Assembly (NCBI GenBank): GCA_914767715.1
Contig: OU612067.1
Location: 10,542,001-10,606,000, forward strand
Direction: 5' to 3'
From: Membranipora membranacea
Taxonomy: Eukaryota; Bryozoa; Gymnolaemata; Cheilostomatida; Membraniporidae
DNA: 64,000 bases
This document shows, piece after piece, positions 1 to 11,800 of the stretch. Within the stretch, counting starts at the first letter, position 1. Each line of letters begins with the position of its first letter. A program made the translations under genes and the position numbers. The notes under the pieces are model-generated. The model was not told the origin of the DNA and ran no database searches. It saw only the letters and a program-made list of their open reading frames with translations.

Positions 1-3000
1 AAACTTACATTAGTGGATACGGAGAATTCAGTTTCAAGTTCCATACAAACACTATATCTGTGAAAAGGATTCAGACCTCAGTACATTTATATGGGTAGGT
101 TTGCAGCATTAGTCCTATATGAGGGCTGAAAATAATTACCAAAAGGAACATAATTAAACTCTGACCTGTAGCATTGTAACTAATGATATTTCAGGTCCTA
201 AAAAAAACCTTTTTACAGAATCAATCTGCGCGACAGGCAGGCTTCCATAAGCTTACAGCCACGTTTGGCTCGGTGATAATTCAGAGGACTTTGGTTCAAC
301 AGTTTCAGCAGAATGTAAAATTAGAACTCATTCAATCAATGACACCCTCATCTGTAACAGCATCAGCAGTGAATGGGCTGTGGAAAATAATGGGAAAGGA
401 ACCTCTCTATGTTTTTATATTCTTGGTATGAATTAGCTTAAGATGACCGGTCAACTTTTTGACACATCATGCAAATACTAACTGTTCCTTGTGCGCTTTG
501 CTCCATACTCATTACTTGCCACAGTAGTAAAAGTTAATAAGTATCACCTGAGTTATTTTCCAAGTACTACCCCCAAACCAGGTGTTTCCTAGGGCCGACC
601 GTTGTATACTAGGTTTGCGTGCTGTCAATTCATCAACCAACATAGAAACACTCAAAAAACATTTAGTTTTAGAGTTGCTCCTTTCTTGTTCTATTAATTA
701 TGCCATCTTTTTTATGTCATCTAAACCTATCATGTTATCCCCCATCATGAAAGTCTCTCTTCAGTCTGAATTCCCATCTTCATATACAACTGCATCGTTT
801 GTTTGCTACTATGAATATGATCACCTTGACAGTTGTCAAAGATTAACACACACCAAAATGATTCCTTGTTTCAGATGCCATTGCAATTCACAACCCTTCA
901 CAGAGCCCAAACCAGGAGATAAATGAGAAACAAGGATATGTTATCAGTCATACAAACTTCCCTGATGACTACACAGCTAACACCAACTCATCTCTGACTA
1001 TCACAGGATTACAGCCTCAGCAGATAGTACAGGTTAGGTTCCTGGTGTTTGATCTGTCGTACAACTCTGAATACCCTGGTTGTTATTATGGCTTTCTACT
1101 TATTTCAGGGTCTACTCATGATAATGAGATAAAATATTGCAGTGACCCTAGCAGGGAACCGACAATAGATAGATGGTACAATTTCAAAGTTTCAAGCTGT
1201 AGTCTCACATAAAAATTTACACCAAAAACCGACGCAAACTCTGTCGTACCTGGATTCTACGTTCAGTACCTAGGTTGGTGAAAAAGGCTAAGCAACAAAA
1301 AAACATTTTAGTTGTTTTGGGTAGCTTCATGATATTAAAGGAGATCGCAGAACACCATGCAAGTTCGGCAAGTGATATCATATCAAAATTATGGAATGTG
1401 GCGGCTTGAGGGTTAATTAGATAGATTTGGTTAATGAACATCAAAACATCATAAGCTTTGTATTTCCTAACCTCCCATATAACCACAATAAACAACTACA
1501 ATTATGTCTGTCTTATATTTTTGGAGCCTGTGACAACAACGTCTACAGTATACCTCGTACATCTGCTTCAACAGCAACTAAGCCTTCAATGTTTGCAACC
1601 AACTGGCAACTGTCAGAATAATAACATCACCTACAGCAACACCCACAATAAATGAAATTGGAAGTATTTCACCTGCATCGTCACTTCAAAGTCACAGAAC
1701 AATTGGACGAGAAACTACACGGCCAAACTTCACAGGTTAATGAATTGACAGCAAGTTATTTTTCAAACCTGACTGTAAGATTTGAGTATGCTGGGGTTTT
1801 TATTATCCATTCATAACTATTATTCAAACAAAAAGAAATACCAGGATGTTGTCTTATCTGAAAAACAACAACAGTGTCATGCTGGTTTGATGTTACAGGC
1901 AAAAATACTGTCACCAAACATTGTCGTGTAAATCGGCAATACCACACATTTGTGGATGAAAGTATGAGTTGTATTCTAGAGACTTACAACTCCCAATCTT
2001 GCAGCCTAAGGAAACATGTTGTTAAATTCTGATATTGTTGTTGCAGATGAAAACCCTGTGGGCATCAATGGTCAAATGCAGCGAGGGAATAACTCTGTGG
2101 ATATAGGAGCTTGGCAAGTCTAGTTATTATTATGGCGGTACAATAACAGTTCTGATGGTGTTCAAGCAACGTCAGGAGAACGCGAAGTAAGTTCCTGGTC
2201 AAGAATAGATTGAATCCACAAAATTATTAAACAGCAACTTTCTTAGGTTAGGTCATGGCAAGCTGTGCAACCTTACTTTACAAATCTCAACAGGTCTTTG
2301 CTTGACCCATATCCATTCATGCTGATGGTACATGCCTACTCAGTTTTTACCAATCATGATGTTTTCTTAGACACAAGAATGCAAGAACTGACCATACTAC
2401 CCTGCTTTGACTCTGACTGTTTCCGCCGCATAGTTTTCATTTCATTTTGAATGCAATTTGTGATACTATCGCAAATATCTCCTGCAAAAATCTTTATTAA
2501 TTCTTTGATAGAAGTGCATCAGACCGCAGACCAACTCATGGGTATCATCATTATCATCTTTGAAGCGGAGGGAGTTATCCTCTCTTGGGTACAGGTACCG
2601 GGACCCGTAGTACCCATGCCCGCCGGAAATCCGGCTACTCTTCATATTGAAAAGGCAGAGAGGGTTCTTTTTACTGCTTGTTGGGTGTGCAAACACACAT
2701 TGGTCCTCCGGAATTTTTAGTCCCGTTCCGCATTGACCTCGCTCGGATGAATGGTGTGCCAGTACCAAATCAGAAATAATCGCAGGTGCCAGGAATTGAA
2801 CCTGGACCTGGACAAAGATCACAAGTCCGCACCCTTTACCATTAGACCACTCCTGACTCATGGGTATACCAATGACACCTCTGCTGAGAACACTCTCCAG
2901 GTTCGCATGTTTAGGCATTACCCTCAAATCCATGTATATTTGTAACTTACCTACTCTAAATGGTTTGGTTAATACTTAGAACAAGTATTCTTTCTTCGGC

Positions 3001-3958
3001 TGTGACAAACCAGACTAATTGATTTGTATCAAGCTTGCCCGCTTTCATCAATATCATTTCACCACCAGAAAGTTCAAATTTTGATTTCTTTTCAAGTATC
3101 CACCCACAATTACCCAGAACGTATGAGTGCCGGTATACTGCTCTTGATAGATAGCGTCTTATTTTTTCATCATTTATTTCAATCAAGCTTTATATTGGCG
3201 TTCCCATCCATTATTTTCTGCACTTCAATGGTTTATAATGTTTCTCATGGAAATGGTGTCTCAAACAGATGTTGAAAACTACTATGATATGTCTGAGTCA
3301 GTTTGTACCAATCGGGGAGCTGCACTCTCCCAGAATGGAGCACATTACTCTGTACAGGTGTTGGTGAGACAGACTCTGACATGGCTGAGCAGGTGGATAC
3401 AGATGTCGTGTATCACCAAGCTGATGCAGAAATAGAAACCTCTGAGTATACACTAGCGGGGGAGGTAAACCCTAATGGAACAACAAGAGGTACAAAGGCT
3501 AATGGGAAAAACAACGAGATACGATGCCGAATATCAGTTGGCTGACTCAACAGCTGAGGAGTATGCCAGCATTGAATCTATTCACAGGTAGAATTATTAC
3601 CTAGTTTAGGGGTCATGCTGTCTAGGTTTGGGGACGCAGGTAACCAGATAACCAAGCTTTAATCTTATATAATAATATTGTTAAGTTTTTAAAAGCAAAT
3701 TTTTTCTCGTACAATCCGTCTACAGGCCAACATAAATTGTGGTATTTGGAAATATTTGCTAGAGATTAGCACCTATTTGAGAACTCAAGGAGGTTTAAAT
3801 ATTATCAAAATATATTTTGTTCGACCATTTCAGAGCTGAAGAGGAAAAGACGGTTTGGAAGGAATACTCCTCTATTCAAGCCACAACTAAGGCTAGAAAG
3901 ACATGGTTGTAACATCAGAGTTACAGAGCTTGTAGATAATAAACTATACGGTACTTAA
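1..3958 (+). pseudogene. Locus A: FN2/CUB-family receptor pseudogene, beta tail, cut by window start
   Basis: Recognised by exon-by-exon match to intact locus E. Exons: end of CUB1 1-94; four-Cys module 219-425; CUB2 875-1273; Thr-rich stalk about 1525-1735; TM 2047-2186; remnant of first tail exon about 2862-2931; long tail exon 3269-3587; last exon 3834-3958. It is broken in many places. The four-Cys exon has an in-frame TAA, and CUB2 has TAA where the family has TTC (after S-C-S-L-T). The stalk acceptor AG is GG and its frame is shifted. The TM exon has a deletion and frameshift after D-I-G-A-W. The last exon meets TAA at 3910. A SINE abuts the first tail exon. CUB1 also lacks 2 bp present in A'. 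Upstream exons lie before the window. Confidence 0.85.
2560..2857 (-). repeat. tRNA-derived SINE-like copy in locus A
   Basis: On the minus strand the block 2857-2782 reads as a tRNA-like head: an A-box-like TGGTCTAATGGT near the 5' end and a B-box-like GGTTCAATTCC about 45 bases later, with a T-arm stem around it. It is followed by about 230 bases of unrelated body. The same unit occurs at 33350-33619. It lies against the 5' edge of a decayed tail exon. The 3' boundary is approximate. A true tRNA gene is less likely: the acceptor stem pairs imperfectly and the body repeats with it. Confidence 0.55.
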
Positions 3959-5808
3959 GTAACAAACACGAGTCCTCACTATGAGACCTGAAAACTCATA
4001 AAGTTTAAATACTAAGGTATAAACACATGTTTATCTCCCCTTGCCGAAAGGACAGGTAACTTCTCGAACTTCTACATATCACATGTATATTTTCATCCTA
4101 AGATTTAGTGTTATGAAACTTGCCACAATATTTTGCTATTCATTGATAAGACCTATATTGTTTTACAAATTTTAAACATTGTACCCTGTACCCATGACTT
4201 GATGAAATTAGATATATCCTGGAAATTTTCAAGACCAAAAGAGTTTTATGTAACCAGCTAATACTTGTTATGGAAAGTTGATTTTACCAAATAGGACTAA
4301 CTTTGATTCTTTTACTCATTTTAAAGTCTTTTAGCTTGAGAGATATGTGATGATTATTTAAACATTTAATCTGTGTGAACTAACACGTTCTTTTCTACTC
4401 AAGTTGTTACTATCTCGATCAAATAGCAGTGTATCAAACTCACATGCCTAGGTCCAATCAGATAGTCAGAGACGAGATCAGTGGAAAAATCCACCCACCA
4501 CATGCATACAGCAGCGAAGCCAGATCAGAATCAGGTCTGCTGTTCCTTTAGAAACCAATCTGACCGAAGACGCTTCACAAGTTCAACTGTGAGATTGTAC
4601 CCTGGCCTGGTGGCTGGTACAAACCTGTTATTCCTAATTTTATAAGGTCCATCCAGAGAGATCAGTCAGGTTAGCTAGGGATACGGGCGTCAAAGAAACC
4701 ATACATATACATGAACCCTGTTATTTTTTAAGAGGAAGTGGTTTTTTTAAATGACCATTATGCCCCTCTATCTAGCAAAGTTTATGGCAGACATTTACAA
4801 GGTATGCATGACAAAGCACATGTTCCAGACAGTTCCGCTCACCACAAAAAATGAGAGAAGGGGCTCATAACCTATGAGTTGACTTCCCTTAACAATGTTT
4901 CCATATTTGCCTGTTGACAAGAGTTGTCCCCTTCTTTTTTGGAGGAGACAATTCTTTTCTAGAATGCTTTAGAAACATTGAAGATCCACTGGTTAGAGAC
5001 GGTTTTATAATTGGTTGATAATGACCTATATCAATCATTCATGACCTGTATGCCCAAAATTTAAAATCACTTGCCTTCTTGCATTGCGAGGTAGCGTTGT
5101 AAATATAAAATGTCTATTATTCTGAGCTCCATTTATTTTTTCTGAATAAGAAATTGTTGTAGGAACAGTTAGAATTGACTTCCTCTTCAGTATAAAGTGG
5201 TGCAAACTTTTGAACACAATCACAGCATGATATCATGTCGGTCCATCCATTCAACGTAAGATAAGTGTGCTGTTTGTGTGATCACAAGGCATGATGACAA
5301 ATAATGAAATAATGTTTGCTTCTACATGGTGCAACAATACACACACCATTTCCTCCTTCGCCAATCATTGGCATCAATTGGAAACACTCATTAGTAGAGC
5401 AGGGCAGCTTAGGACTCTTTATTCAATCTTTATCAGTCACGTAAGATTTATACCCTTATTTTATTTGACATGATATAGTGTAAAGTAACAAGGTAATCAG
5501 CTGGTTTTGATGTTATGACGTTATTTTCAGTTGAACTGAATTGTATCTTCACCTAGGAGGAAGTATCGCAAATAAATACATGGTAGTGATAACATACAGT
5601 TAGCATTGTTAGCTTTCTATCATAGTGGAAATCAGTGTAACAATTCCTCCCTTATCATTTATTCATGATATCTCTCTTGCCTAGCCTTTAACTTCTATGG
5701 TCAGGGTCTACATTAAGGTGCACACCGTAGCTCTGATAAAACTTCATTTGCTCTTGTGTTTTGTATGATCGACATCGATTTTGCCAGCACCCCAGCAAGT
5801 TCCCTACT
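3959..5808 (+). other. Intergenic region A-B, 5' flank of locus B (shared family flank)
   Basis: No coding exon seen. Up to about 4135 the sequence still matches the downstream side of A' (to about 34855). From about 4455 on, blocks recur upstream of locus D (42022-44380), in 39890-41400 and in 62700-64000. They include a stretch near 4455-4690, the inverted-repeat motif at 4923-4953, the block at 5008-5100, a block around 5255-5305 with GGCATGATGACA, and AGGAGGAAGTATC at about 5556. This shared flank probably carries the promoter of the alpha-tail genes. Confidence 0.6.
4923..4953 (+). promoter_or_regulatory. Conserved inverted-repeat motif upstream of alpha-tail genes (copy 1)
   Basis: GTTGTCCCC, a T-rich loop, then GGAGGAGACAA. 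The arms GTTGTC/GACAA(C) are complementary. The motif lies 886 bp before the ATG of locus B; the copy at 43502 is 880 bp before the ATG of locus D. Further copies are at 40384-40412 and 63508-63537. Conservation of position and of both arms suggests a regulatory site or a structured transcript element; it could also be a remnant of a repeat carried by the duplications. Confidence 0.4.
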
Positions 5809-8800
5809 ATGAGTTTACAGACACAGTATCTCATAGCGCTCTTCGTAGGACTGTCAAGTTACTGTATGCTGGCCACAGGTGAGTCATTATATGGGATGGC
5901 ATGATCTTTGCAATAGAATGGTCATCTCGATGTCATAGCATCCTAGTTGGACAGATATCTGGGGAGTTCACTGCCAATTTTTCCCTTTCCATAGTAAGTC
6001 ATAAGTTTTAGGATGAAACTTAACCTGTTGAAAAGTTTCTGGTCCTGTATTTACCAGAAAATCAAGGCTGAACATACCATCAGTATGACCATCAAAAACT
6101 GTCAAATTGACTATATATATGTTGTAAAAGACTTTGGGTTTTAGGTGTTCATGACAAATACCCAAAATCAAAGGAAGTTGAAAATTTTCCTAAAAACTTG
6201 TCAGATGCTATCATAATTTCTAGCTGGCTAAAGTGACTGTAGCAGGTAATGCCACTAACCATTCCTCCAAATATCCAGTCAGGGCTATTATCCAATATTT
6301 CTACAGTGATGTTCATCCAATGATGTTTTCTATACTCAGGTGCAACTTCTGGAGGAACATCTAATGGAGCTTCTTGTGTGCTCCCATTCATATACAGAAA
6401 TAAACATTATTACACCTGCACTGATGATGATTATAATGGTCGTTTCTGGTGCTCAACGACAATGAATTATTCTACAACATGGGGAATATGCTCAGGTAGG
6501 TGCTGACTTTCTGATATAGAGTCAAATGGCAGATAAACCCAACAGTGATAAAAATGTTGTAGATAACACCAAACAAGCAATGACCAACCCATTATGCATA
6601 CTAGTAGAGTATTCCAGCCTTCTGCTTCCTGTGTTTGGCCCAAATCTCAGACTAGGCTTTGTATTGTCCATTCATCTTCTAACTTTGATTGATAGCTCTG
6701 AAGAGATACACTGCATCAAGTAATTTCCGGGGCATATGATCTCATAATGTGATACATAATTTACCAATATTTCTTCCATTGATTTTAGATACATCAGAAG
6801 CTGAGAGTGGTGTATATGTGATGTTAGATGGTAAAGATCAGAGGATCACACATCAGACAGGAACTATAATCAGTCACAGAGGATATCGACAGGAGAACTA
6901 CTCTAACTACATAGACAGTGTGGTGGATTTTCCACCACAGCTGAACATTCAAAAATAAATTCATGAATCATGAGTTGTCTTCCCCTTTCATCATGTTTAT
7001 AACTTTTCTAATTTTAATAATAATATGCTTTTAATAACTGAATTTAATTATTACAATCCATCTAAAATATTTCATCAGCCAGTATTATAATAATGCTTTT
7101 AATAACTGATTTCAACTCTTACACACCCATCTAGAATGTTCCCTGTTTCCTGCTGTTGCATCAGCCAGTATCATATTACATTATGCTTTTATATAACTGA
7201 ACATCAGAAGAGTCTAGTCAGTTAGTATCCAACAACCTAAGAAGCAACACCTAATATTTTAACTAGTCTACAGATCACCAATAAAGTGCCTTACAACTTA
7301 ACCAACTGAAGTAAGTTTCTTGAGTTCTGCCTGCTGGCAGACCTCCCTGCCTTGACATAATGTTGCCTTGTTTGTACTCTGTTGTTAGACTGTAGCCTCC
7401 CGTGGGTAGTAGGTAGAGGCCAAGTGAAAACCCCCATTGCACCACTGCATCCATTGACCTGATTGCCAGTCCAGTTCCAGTCCAGTTCAATCTAGTCCAG
7501 TTCCAGTCTAGCCCAGTCAAGCAATCTCGCAAAGATAGTTGTAAACCCAGAGCCATTCCCTCCCCCCCCATTTGGTTATTTATTTTATCTATACCCCTTC
7601 CCTCCCATTGATTATATTGTCCAACCCTCTTCCCCTGGCCCATTTGCTTCCTTTTGTCTCGCCCGACGAATAAGTAGTAATAATAGTTTGTTCATCTCCC
7701 TTCCCTCACCTATTTATTTTGCGTGATAAATATGTTAATAGTTTGTCCATATCCCTTCCCTCCCCAATTTATTTTGCCTGATAAATATGTTAATAGTTTG
7801 TCCATATCCCTTCCCTCCCAATTAATCTTGCCAGATAAATAATCCTACTATCTTTGTCCACATATCCCCCCAAAGCCAGCCCCAAAGTCAGGTCAATTAT
7901 ATTCCCAGCCCAGATAGAGTCGTCGTACTCGTTACCCCCCCCCCCTCAGATAGGGTCGTCGTACTCGTTACCCCCTCAGTTAGAGTCGTCGTACTCGTAA
8001 ACCCCCTCATTTAGAGTCGTCGTACTCGTCACCCCCCCCCCCCCCCCCCTCAGTTAGAGTCGTCGTACTCGGTATATTTCCAGGCAGATAGAGTCGTCGT
8101 ACTCGTTTTAGAGAGTCGGCGTACTCAGTATAAATAGGCAATGGGTGTGGTTGCAGTGGCGGGTATCGCCGCCTTAGGGTAACCCCCTCAAAATCCTCTA
8201 CAACAGTACACTGAGAATACAAGTAGATGGAGTGCTTTCAGTAACATTGACAGTCTTGGAGTTTGGGCTACATGACAACAGGGCACCAAATGGGGACTGC
8301 TATGACTTTATGCAAATTAATGAGATAAAGTACTGTGCAAACAAATTAGCAGAAGGGGAGAAGAAAATGTATATCAGTGCAGAGGGAGAATTCAGTCTCA
8401 AATTCCACACAAACACAGTGAATGTGGAAAAAGGTTTCCAAATTCAGTATAGTTATCACGGTGAGTAAAAATAGGCAGTAGCAAGCGCCAGATGTGGGCT
8501 TGATATGTTAACTCATTGCAACAAAATCATACCGAACAACATAACTTGAAAACTGATGTTATTTTTTATTCTTTATAGAGTTAAGCTGCTCAAAGGTCAT
8601 TTTACAGTTTATAATCATTTTTTGAGAAACCTAAAGTTTTAGTTGATTTGAGTAGGTTTATGATATTAAATGTTTTAAAGAGAACATTATCTCTTTATCA
8701 AGCCATTTCATTCCAAATTGACGATGTATGTCAGTTTAAAAATGATCGGTGTAATTAAGGTAAAAAAACAATAGGTTGATAAAAGTACTAATATAGCCTA

Positions 8801-11800
8801 GTAGTAATGATGATTTTGAAGTTTCCCAATGGTCAGTACTACCAGGCTATGTTCATTACTTTTAATTAGTTTTCGGAATGAAAAGTCAATGAATGTGGAT
8901 AAATTTGACTATTGAACCTGGTCTTAGTAAACTATTGTAACTTACCACCAATATCTACATCTCTGTCTGTTGAATAGTTTTAGAACCTGTGACGACACCC
9001 GCAGCAACACCCACAACAAATGAAATTAGCATCACTTCACCTACAAATCAGTATAGTACTGCTGATAAACCTTCTTCAATGTCAACTCAAGCCAACCTTA
9101 GTCCAAGATCAACTGAAACAGAAACTACACAACCGAACATCACAGGTGAGTAAGGGTAAACATAAATAAAACTGAATAAACTTCAAAATAATCTATGAAC
9201 TCATTCAAAAATATTATAAAAACAATTAATTATAAAATCATTTTCTATGTTTTGCCTAGCACTGATAAAGACACAACAATTTTTTTCTTTCATCTTACAA
9301 ATGAAAAAACATCACTTTTACTAGTCATGAAGAAATCATGGCGCAGAAATCGTTACATTGACACTGTCACCAGGCATTGACATGGTGATACTACAAACTC
9401 AGCAGATAATTTTTTTATGTAATGTGAGTTGTTTTTGTAAAGAAGCCAGGGGTTCCTACTGGGCCAGGATGGGCAGCGATGATCAGTAAAAAGTTGCGAT
9501 AAACTCTGAGTGGTGTTTCGTAGTTCAACTTACCATGAAGGTTACAACCAAGAGTGATTCTTCCCAGATTGTGATGACGTAGTACCCAGGAAGTGAGCTC
9601 AGCACTTAGTAGTACTCAATAGTCCGAGTAGCATCTGGAGGCAGGTATACTTTAGGTTGTACTCAGTGTAGTGCTCCAGATCTGGTGTTGTGTAGCTATC
9701 TAGTCAGACTACTCCACATGCCCTTTCTTTTGGAAGGGGCAGACAACTCTCACTTTATAGCTCCACCAGGTGGTGAAGCATAAAGAAAACAAAGGCGGTA
9801 AAATATACATTCACAGTCTACGCATAACATTATGATAACGACGATCGGAATTTTGAAAATTAAAGTGGTTTTGGCCACACCCTTCCCACCTTTCAAAATA
9901 ACCACCTCTGGTGAAAGGATCAGTTTTTGCATCATTTCCTGTTTGGCAACCGCCCATGCTTGTCAGCGCTATTCTCAAATGTCAGAATTGTCTCAGGATA
10001 GCTCCGCTGACGCGTCATCGAAGGGCAGCGGCTTAAAGCCAAGCACTTCGTCCTCGTTGACCTCACTTAACTCCAGAGATACTGACACACGATCTAAAGC
10101 GCGTCTGATCCCCTTCCTCAGCAGAAAGAGGCGACTGCTGATGTTCACAATGAACAACAGACTCTTCGGTCTCTCCTGCCTTGCTGATACACATCCGCTC
10201 TGCCTCCACACTCACTTCAGCAGCACCACCAGCTGGTGATGCAACCATCTGAATCGCCGGCACGGGGGCCGACACTGAGGCAGTGCTGATGGGTCGAGAA
10301 CTCACTCCAGAGCTCGCCATCAACGCTGTGGCCACAGCTAAGGTGTTATTAGCCGGACTCACAGCAGACGCCTGGACCTCAGTAGCAGTGGAGGTACCAA
10401 CAGTAACCGCCGCAGCTGTAGTGTTGGCATACCACTGACTCAGACCAGAGACTAGGCCTTGGAGACTGCTGTAAGTGTCACGATTTTTCACAATGACACT
10501 TCTTTCAGCCACAAGACTAGCCTGGGCTCTCTCAAACTCCTGACGGAGAGATGAAAGTCTCTCGTCAACCGCAAGCAACTGAGCGTCGTAGTCGGAATGA
10601 CTCACACTACCCAGACTAGCTGAACAGGCCAGATTCAGCATCCTTGAGACATCCAAGGGTGCAACCCGGCTCCCGCCTACAATTGAGGCAAAACTGCCAG
10701 CAATGGGCCTCCTCGAAGCTCTGCTTCCGGCCGTCTCGAGCCGCGCTCGAGGCGCAGGTGGCCCAGCCGACCCAGATGACTCTGAGCCAGTAAGCTCCCT
10801 GCTGGGGTTGGTAGACACTCCACCGACAGAACCAGAGGTTCTAGCACGATCTCTGACCGACATGCGGCTACCCCTCTGTGGGCACTCGGTCCGCATGTGA
10901 CCACGCTTGTCACAGAAGTGACACCGCTTATTCCGACATTGAGCAGCCTGGTAGCCCTGCTCACCGCACTCAAAGCATGTCAACTTCTCACACCGAATAG
11001 TCGGGTGATCCGTCGACATACATACCTCGCACCGCCGCCTACGGGGTCGCTTACCTCCGTCACCATGCTTCTTCTTACGCTTCGGTGGCATCTCTCGGTC
11101 AGTAAGTATGGGGTTTATTCTCTAGATTCAGAGGGGAAGGTTGTAATCTGAAAATACAGAAAACCAAGTGTTACTGATACACAAAGTCAGGTTTGGTAGT
11201 GGGTTTGACACTATGTTGACCGTATTATTGGTGCAGCCGGCCTCTTAGGTCTGGCTGAAGCGTGCAACCTACGCCTTGCTTCGAATCCATGCCGTAGCAA
11301 CGACCTAGACTGTCTACCAGAAACCACATTCACCGGATCAGTACTAGCATTACTAGAAGCGGGAGTTACAGCAGTTAAATCAAGCACAGGTTGCTCAACT
11401 GGAACTTCAAGAGTATCATCTAAGAATACTTCCAGATTTTCAAGTGGAACTACCTCAACAGCAAGGTTATCCTCAGGCATTGGGACTTGCTGAGGTTGTT
11501 GTCCAACTACAGCAGGCCTCACACTATGAGGTAAATCTGAAGAAACAATATCAGGTTGCACACAACAAGCATTCTTATTTACGTTGGTACCATTCACTGC
11601 TTGAACCTGATCATAATCAGCTTCAAGGGATAGCGGTAGTACCTGATCATTTTCATGATCGCTACAATCAAGTGCATCATCATTATAAAACAAATAAGTG
11701 TTTTCGATTACGTCTAACGACAGAGGGAGCAACCTGTACCCAGTAGCTTTGTGGGGTGGTATCAGCTTGGACAACAATCCCTTCACGGCCCAGATCAGAT

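Noticed and set aside
2782-2857. Functional tRNA gene on the minus strand
   Set aside because: Acceptor stem pairs imperfectly, and a second copy (33546-33619) shares the same non-tRNA body, so a SINE head is more likely.
7917-8115. CRISPR-like array of regular repeats
   Set aside because: Spacers are near-identical C-rich tracts and the setting is an animal gene; it is a minisatellite.
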